Below, one piece after another: positions 56,881 through 64,000 of a stretch of DNA of 64,000 nucleotides; the stretch's first letter is position 1, and every line of letters starts with the position of its first letter. The notes under the pieces were generated by a model, which was not told the origin of the DNA, ran no database searches, and was given only the letters and a program-made list of their open reading frames with translations. The position numbers were made by a program, and so were the translations under genes. The stretch spans positions 7,627,501 to 7,691,500 of the forward strand of contig WPIO01000003.1 in the NCBI GenBank assembly GCA_009760855.2. The letters run 5' to 3'. Origin of the DNA: Cristatella mucedo. Taxonomy: Eukaryota; Bryozoa; Phylactolaemata; Cristatellidae.

Positions 56881-57264
56881 TATCGCAAATTATTAATTTG
56901 CTAATGTAAGCCTTTTTACTAGACCACGTTTCATTGATCGACTTATGTTCTTAGATCGACCTGATTTGTCCATGTTTTTGGTCTAATTCTGCTGCCACAT
57001 TCCATAGGTTGCTGATCTCTGAGCGTTTATGAGGCGATTTCTCCAATATACCATACTCGACGGTGCTGCTGCACCTTGAAAACACTCATCCAAAGAATGC
57101 ATGAGCATTTTGAAGCTAAGTATTACCATGCAAACTAATGAACTGCGATTTAATCGGCAGAAAATTATTTTCAATCGTGCCTTTCTTGAGTTTCATTGAA
57201 GAAATTCGCCAAAAGAGCCTAGTGCCCGGTCTGCAGCTGATCTAACTAGAAGCAAAAGTAGAGA

Positions 57265-58215
57265 TAGACCAAGTCAAGTGGGTGTTACGAAGAAGAGTTT
57301 TCTGTAGCTCGCTCCAAGCCTGAGCGTCTTTCGTTGGCCATTCGGCAGCCAACAGACTTCATCTCACGCAACAAAGAGATGATCAGAACCATAGCTGAGT
57401 CAGGAGAGCAGTTAAGGTAGCGAGTAGCATGGAAGTAGCACTATAGGACGGCTGGGAAATATGTGGGCAGCAGGAGAGTAGTTGCCGTTACTTAAGAATT
57501 GTGGAAGTGAGTTCCACAGCCAAGGACCTGCAGAGCAAAAGCTTCTGTCACCAACGTCTTTAAGCGGAGGAATATAATTGCTAATTATTGTCTATACAGG
57601 ACCCGAGGGTACGAGGAGGCTGAAACTGGTGCAGCCGTTCAGCCAGTTACGAAGGAGCCAAGCCGCGACGGGCCGTGTGAGTAAGTGTACAACTTTTATC
57701 TGTATCCGTCGATAAACCAGCAGTCATCCAAGCTCTTTCAGCAAAGGAGACACATGGTCAAACCTCTTAAGACTTGTAAACTAGCCTTGCAGCCATATTC
57801 ATCACCAGTTGCAATGGCCTGGGGGCTTTTCCCGGTAGCCCTACCAAAATATGATTGCAATATTCTAGCCGAGATAGAACCAGGGAGCCAGTTAAATCTC
57901 TTGCAAGCCACATCGGTGGCTAGCTGTGGAAGCAGTCTTTTTAACGAAGCTTTCAAAATGTAGGCAGCTACCAAAGACGAGCAAAGGTGGTGCTTGCTGA
58001 TCGCACAACAGCATCACCTATTAGAAGAGCTAAGTTTTCTATCCCAGCCACAAGCTTCGGGTGTCCTATGAGTAGCAGTTCCGTTTTATCATCGCTAACT
58101 TTAAGGAAATATGCTGACATCAGTAGCTACAGCAGATTCCGACGATTTAATGAACCCACTCCAGCTATTGCCGCCTGGTCGACTATTGCTGTAGTCAGTT
58201 TTAAAGTCCTCCTTG
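57265..58215 (-). mobile_element. Second LINE family, long reverse copy
   Basis: It begins caagtgggtgttacgaaga and continues through the reversed gtgagttccacagccaagg and cgtctttaagcggagga. It ends in the reversed region equivalent to 23320-23420 of the + copy. The coding part is broken. Confidence 0.75.
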
Positions 58216-58289
58216 GGTGTCCAAACGAGTGAAATTTATGCCTAAGTAAACAGAACAGTTAAGCACGCAATTTTTTAACACAACAGCAA

Positions 58290-59060
58290 CAATCCCTAAA
58301 TCAAGTAGGATGTGACCCCTCTCCAATTAGCGATTACTTCCGCTATTCGGGCTGGAATGGACTCGGGAGTTTCCGAGTTACGTCGGTTGGTGTAGCATGC
58401 CAGACCGCTTGCAATTTGTCGCATAATTCGGCCGGTAATCTTATGAAGTGTTTTAGAGCTCTCAGCCGACGCTGAACCTCGTCTCACAGATGTTCAATCG
58501 GGTTACGGCCTGGGCTCTGACTTGGCCACTACAAGCGTGCGAAATGAGGGGACCTGTCAAGAAACTGCAGTACAACTTTGACAGTATCCTTCGGATCGTT
58601 TTTCTGTTGATACATGAAATTAGTGCCTAGCAGTTGCAATGCACTGGGCACGCCATCGTCGTCCAGGATTAGCAGGTAGCCATCTTTATAAATCATTCCC
58701 TCAATGCGGTGAAGGACCTCTACACCGTCTGCTGCGAAGCCTCCCCACACCATCACTGATCCGGACCCGAACGTCACAGTATGTTGCAAGCAGACGTCAG
58801 CATTTGCTTCGTCACTCCTGTGGCGAACGTAGGATCGACGTTTGCAGCTGCCATACACTGTGTACCTACTTTTGTCGTCAAAGAATTACCGCGTCCAATC
58901 TTTGGTAGTCCAGAATCTAAGCTGTCGCACCCACCCATATAAGACACTACTCACAGCAGGTCGTGTGGCAAAACTTACAGCTGCTAGTGTACGTCTGGGC
59001 CACGTCTGTATGCCAGTGAAGACCACGGAGGGGGTGGTACAGGGAGGCCTCAGGAGATGA
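58290..59060 (-). mobile_element. Second Tc1-like transposase relic
   Basis: On the - strand it gives FGSGSVMVWGGFAADG, then QQKNDPKDTVKVVLQFLD (usual QQDNDPKHTAK), then SQSPGRNPIEHL and a C-terminus with IPARIAEVIANWRG (usual MPRRIQAVI...GG). At least one stop and the loss of the second catalytic Asp make it dead. It differs from the copy in the RNF4 intron. Confidence 0.78.
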
Positions 59061-60289
59061 GGCCTTTCTACTAGACTTTATTAAAGTAGCCACACCACAT
59101 TGCAGAAATCTCGGAAAATATCTCAAGGAAGGTTTTAGGTTGCGATTTAACAATTGGTTTAGTCGGAGGGGGCTTTGTGGGGGCTCGAATGTGCACAATT
59201 TTTCAGTGAAGAAGCCTGAAAACTTGTCGGTCGAGCTTCTAATATCTTAGGAATGCGGACACTCAGAATTAAACAGTAAATTGTTTACCGTCTTATTAAT
59301 CAGTTTTGGATCTGACTAGCAAGACTCAAGTTTTCGCGTAAAAATAGAGCTTTGGTTTTTCTCAGCTTCGAACTCAGCTGTAGACTCGAAGGACGTCTTT
59401 GAAATTGACTAGATCTTCATCAGACCCATATTTCTTTAAGCAGCGTTTAAGCCACGCTTGACATGGTGTATCTTTTGAAGTTTTTTCGTAAATTAAAAAA
59501 ATCACTATTCTGTACACGGATAGAATGTGCGGTAGCATGCTCGTCAAGGGCTCGTCAAGGTCACTGTAGTGACATGTTCACTACACCAGTGAAGAAATCG
59601 AGGCTGTCGGTCAAGTCTGGGTGCAGATCAAGAAGACCAGCCACGCATACAGACTTCAAAATGTTTTCCTGGTCAAGGCTTAAGTCGCGTCGCTGGACAA
59701 ACTCGACTTACCCCGCATAATACATAACAGAGCATGAACAGTAAACGAGACAGAACAAAGATCCGAGAAGTCAGCGGGCTGATCAAGAAGATCAGTGGAG
59801 CTGAAATCCTTAGTGACAAATAGATCTAGGATACGGCCACCGACGTGAGTGGTATGATTAACGTGTTGGACCAAACAAGATTTCTTCAGTCAGTCAAGAA
59901 ACGAACGGACCTAGCTATTGCTAGGGTTGTCAACGTGAATGCTGAAGCCTCCTGCAATCAGTAGCGGCCAGTCACACGCCAATATTGTATTGAGGGACTC
60001 CGGAAACTCTTCTATAAACGATGTTGGACAGCCAGAGTGGAGGTCAGTAGAATCAACAGAAAAAGCCATCGCAGCTCCTTCATCAAAGGAGACACGTGGC
60101 TCAATCTGTTACACTGGAGACAGGTACGTGCACGATAGTAGGGCAATTCTCGTGCATAGGGAAACGTTAAAGGTCTTCTAAAAATGTTGCTACCACGTAG
60201 CGGGATTGGGGCAATTTGTCTTCACCTTTTATTGAAGCCACTTATATTACTTTTGACAAGAACTGAAGAAAAAAGCAGCATTAAGAAAA
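59061..60289. other. Non-coding: nothing confidently recognised
   Basis: Weak coding-like frames such as 59874-59680 (-) (VNHTTHVGGRILDLFVTKD) resemble LINE endonuclease C-terminal sequence (THxxGxxLDLxxT), suggesting a further decayed LINE here. Confidence 0.45.
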
Positions 60290-60620
60290 GGTAGCTGATT
60301 CGACAGCCTCATTTGTTTAGCGGCAGAAGACCCTTAACGACTATCACCACCACTTTCAGTGGACAATAAGGGATCGCCTTCTGAACGGCTCGACGCCACG
60401 ACCTGGGTCGTGAAGAGGGAGCACCTTACCCCCCTAGGCTTAGACCTACTGTAGGGGCAAAAAAGGTTAGCTGACTTAAAAGCATCATTGATATAGTGGC
60501 AGGAGACCGACCCTTCACGGCTATTGCCACCGCTTGCAGAAGGCAACAATGAATCGCCCTACTGTAGGACTCAAACCACAACCCGGGTCGTGAGGACCGA
60601 GTACAGCGCATCACAAAAGA
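60290..60620 (-). mobile_element. Two SINE-B copies in tandem, reverse orientation
   Basis: The copy at about 60290-60450 and the copy at about 60466-60620 each run from agctgattcgacagcc or agctgacttaaaagcat to a reversed tRNA-like head with acgacctgggtcgtgaaga or acaacccgggtcgtgagga. Confidence 0.8.
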
Positions 60621-61169
60621 TGGTAAGCAGCCGGCTCAGCTAATCTCATTAAGAATGAAGTGAAAGATTTCCGAACTCGATCGCAACGGCTCAGTGAGAA
60701 AATGCCGCCGGGTCTTAAGCCAAGGTAATGCGGTCGAGCTTCGTAACTCATCGGTTCGGGTCATGCATGCTTGCCTCCTGTGAAAGTGCAAGCACCTGCC
60801 ACTGGGACATTTCGGGCAAGGCAATCTGAAGCTGCTCTAATCTACTTGCATACTAGCCGTCAGTGGAAAGACGTGAATCAGTGAAGGAGCTTTTATACAA
60901 CAGCTGCATCTGAGACGGCTCGTGCTGTTGGCAAATCGGGTGTGTAGCGGGTGAAAGTGCAAGCACCTGCCACCGAGATACTTGCACACATCGAGCAGAC
61001 AATCAGAAGCTGCCCTAATCTATTTGAATATTAGCTTTCAAGCGCCAGATGCTATGGCAGTTGTTCATCGATCGATACTAGAGTTCGACGGGCACTCGGC
61101 AATAATGCTTCAATTGACGTTAAGCAATCATGGAACATATCCTTCCTGTAGTTCGAATGCTAACAAAGA

Positions 61170-61495
61170 CTGGAACGTACTCCCGACTTTCGTCACGATA
61201 TCTACTGACTTGACCACATTTAAAAAGAGACTAAACACATCTATTTATCACAGCATTTAGTGGGTCCGTGTGATTCGTTCTTTACATGCTTTTTCGTGCT
61301 GACACTGCACATGGTACCACTAACCATACTTGCATGCTGACCTTGTGCATGCCACCCCTAACCATGTTATTCTTGTTTTTTATTGAGTATAATACCACTA
61401 TTTGATCGTGCGTCCTTTGCAGCAAATGTAAAGTGCCTAGAAAGAGATTGAGTTCCCTGAAGGTGCTATATCTAATTATTATTATTATTATTATC
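61170..61495 (+). mobile_element. L2-like LINE, 3' fragment
   Basis: ctactgacttgaccacattt, cagcatttagtgggtcc, then the 3' UTR and tip gcaaatgtaaagtgcctaga, with tail ttattattattattat. Confidence 0.85.
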
Positions 61496-64000
61496 CTTGC
61501 GTTTCGGTCATGCTTTGGTGCATACGTCACCAAGACTGGGGGCAGTCGAGTCCAATATTTTCGATAACAAATCATGATAAAATCAGGATTAAAATTATTG
61601 CACTAACCTTGGGATATCGTTACGAGTTCGTGACCCTCGATAGTTCGGGTAGCAGCGTACGTACGCTGAAGATTAGTTTACTTCCTAAAAGGGATTTGTC
61701 CAGCTAGCGGCGTACGGAACTGCATGCGGAAACCTTTGGACTAGCTGCACACTACAGAGCGAAGCCTGACATCACCAATGGGAAACTGAGCGAGACGGAC
61801 GATCCATAAACAGTACTTCGCGTTTACGCTATCGAGCATACGATATTTTTTATGCTCGAATGCTGCTTGCGAGTGATGGAAGATGCTAAAAAAACTGCCT
61901 TCTTGCTCATTAACTTTCTTATGCTCCTCGGCAGCTCCCGGAGAATGATTTCTCCGCAAACTGAGAGCCGGCCGACCGGCTGTCGCGAAGCTGTAGACTT
62001 CTTTGCGAAATCGAGAGAAAATCGTCGAAAAAACTGCCGAACAACTGCGTGGATTGTTCGAAAGCTGAAGCCAGCGATAGGCCGCTGATAAAGACGCAGC
62101 GCTACGGGAAAACTCAAGATTTTTTCATATAGGAATCAGATCGCGAGGCGGCGGGCGATAGAGGCAATCACGAAAAGTATTAAATTCACCGGGAAGTGCA
62201 TCGTGGGAAGGGTCCTTTCTACCTTCACGACGCAAGCAATTTTCCGACATCGCTCTGGGATTAAGCCAGTAGGTTGCACGAGCACTCTTGTGAAGAAGCT
62301 AAAAGGAATCAAGATGGAAGGTAAACCGACGGCGCACTTTTTCTCCAGGAAGCAGCACCGACGCACGACCGAAGCAAAGCGCTCGCTAGACATTAGCACA
62401 TTTCTTAGTAAAGGGAGATCACTTACAGCACGTAGACAATAGAGTTGCGTTCAAATACATTTTTATAATCTTTATCCAGCCTTGCATATTCTTGGAGTAG
62501 TTTGCATAATAAGAAATATCCTGAGAGTTATGAGACCTGAACAGAAACCTTACGAACGTAATGAAAGTTTTGTCATTTTACCGTCCTTCTGGAGGCCTAC
62601 AGCCAGATAAAAAAATGATGTGTATCAAAAAGCAACGCGGGACTATAAATTAAAATCATATAGCCATGTCATAATCATAATCATATAGCCATAGCCGTAG
62701 CCATCACATAGATAGCCAAAATTGTTCTGAAACTCATAGCGTCCACTTTTGTTATCCCACTGTTGCTGATCAACTAATACAGAATCGTTCGGGCATGGAA
62801 CCAGGTCAGTTTCTGTTATGGGCACTGTGCCCACAGCAGGCTGTTCAACTTGTTAGTCAGCGTCTGTTTATATTTCCGTTAAAACGTTGTAGGGATATCA
62901 CTTTAGCTTACGGTTTAGGATTTTGGGGGTAGTGTTTAGGGGTTGTAGGTCTTTTGGCTTATGGTTTAATAATGATATTTTCTCATTTTTGCGATTAAGT
63001 TTTGGGTTTAGTGTTTAGGTTTAGAGGAAAATCTAAACGGAAACGATGTCTCAAAACGTGTTTACTTAACGTAAATATATACAGACGCTGGCGACTGTAC
63101 GATAAGACACACCGCGGATGAACGGAGCACGTTTATTGGCGACCATCTTATATCTGCTCCCGGACCGCATGGTCAGCGAGGCCTCTCCTCATTGGTCACG
63201 TTGCTGTGACTCCGCCCGGTAGCTCTGCTATCGTTGCGACCGTGTTGAACAGTCTGCTATTGGCACTGTGCCCAAGGCAAAAACTGATCTGGGTCGATGC
63301 ACAAATGGCGCCGAATTAGCTTTGCTGGTATAACTAGTCGCTTTTCCGGGTCTTTAATTGCGGCGGAGGATGTATTTAGACGAGTAAGGTAAATATTTAT
63401 TATGGCGCTGTCAGGTAATTGCTGTAAGAGGGTTAAGAATGGCTCCCTATCGTTTAAGGATATTAATTATCCTTAAGCGACTATTATCCTTATTAAGGAT
63501 ATAGCGCTCGAAATTGGAGTGCTGAGTGAGCCACCCAGCACGCAATTTGTTTTCATCTGAACAAAGCAATATAGATAATAATATAATAAGCTTTATACAT
63601 CTATATTTTTATCCATATATATATATATTATCTATATATATCCTTATATATATAATATCTGCGGCAATTCCTAATTCGGCCAGTCAGGAAAGCTTTTAGC
63701 CACAGGACTTCCACAAGCACGCCCAAATAATTGGGGCATTGCAGAAATATTTCCGAGGACCTCTTCGCCTGGAGTTCAGAAAACCACCGCGGGACGGATT
63801 GGTGCAAAGTGCAACTGAATCATTTTGGGGTCAGTGCCGTCCGGTTACTCTCACACGTGCTGACAGTGTGGTATAGATAGATGCTGATAGTATAGATAGA
63901 TAGTGCCAACTTATTTTCAGCTTTCTCCATCAAAAAGATGGCACACATTCGGGCCGACATGACAACGTTACCTCCACCTGGTCCGAGCCTACCTGCGTCG
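61496..64000. other. Non-coding: no confident gene
   Basis: GC rises around 61900-62430, where open frames exist on both strands without recognised motifs. There is a short palindromic cluster at 63451-63510 and TA-rich tracts at about 63600-63655. Confidence 0.45.

Noticed and set aside
15451-60620. True tRNA genes at the tRNA-like stretches
   Set aside because: They have A and B box remnants but no complete cloverleaf, are followed by a repeated SINE body, and recur many times.
61852-62442. Open frames on both strands in the GC-richer patch, and a possible first exon ending ATGGAAG|gtaaac at about 62311
   Set aside because: No motif and no second exon could be found to join, so it does not reach the level of a feature.

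Overview
This is a gene-poor piece of an animal (metazoan) nuclear genome. It has spliced genes with GT-AG introns, long AT-rich introns, GC-rich exons with alanine and glutamine runs, and many decayed LINEs, tRNA-derived SINEs and DNA transposons. The genes are general metazoan ones, so I cannot name the species. The repeat mix and the domain architecture suggest an invertebrate.

Layout. (1) 2.7-7.7 kb, + strand: the 3' part of an STK32/YANK protein kinase gene. The earlier kinase exons lie left of the window. (2) 7.7-17.5 kb: repeats, including an L2-like LINE, a second LINE family, a hAT relic and SINEs. (3) 17.56-26.20 kb, - strand: a complete three-exon RNF4-like gene (SUMO-targeted ubiquitin ligase) with a Tc1-like relic in intron 2. 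(4) 26.2-31.8 kb: no recognised gene. (5) 31.85-49.89 kb, - strand: a five-exon gene whose exons join in one frame (993 codons). It encodes an N-terminal PR/SET domain of PRDM4/10/15 type followed by the seven-finger array of the PLAG1 family. (6) 50.35-52.00 kb, + strand: CHCHD7, complete in three exons, starting 460 bp from the PR/PLAG start codon in head-to-head orientation. (7) 52.02-54.14 kb, + strand: a two-exon KPWE-motif protein resembling C6orf226/PEX39, whose ATG lies 16 nt after the CHCHD7 stop. (8) 54.1-64 kb: repeats and no confident gene.

The main result is the PR-PLAG gene beside CHCHD7. In human, PLAG1 and CHCHD7 are head-to-head neighbours, and PLAG1 has no PR domain. The window keeps the same gene pair, but its PLAG member carries a PR domain and a decayed post-PR zinc finger. 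This suggests either that PLAG proteins descend from a PRDM-type gene that lost the domain, or that this lineage gained one.

All exon models come from reading splice sites, frame phase and remembered family motifs. No alignment, RNA or database search was available.
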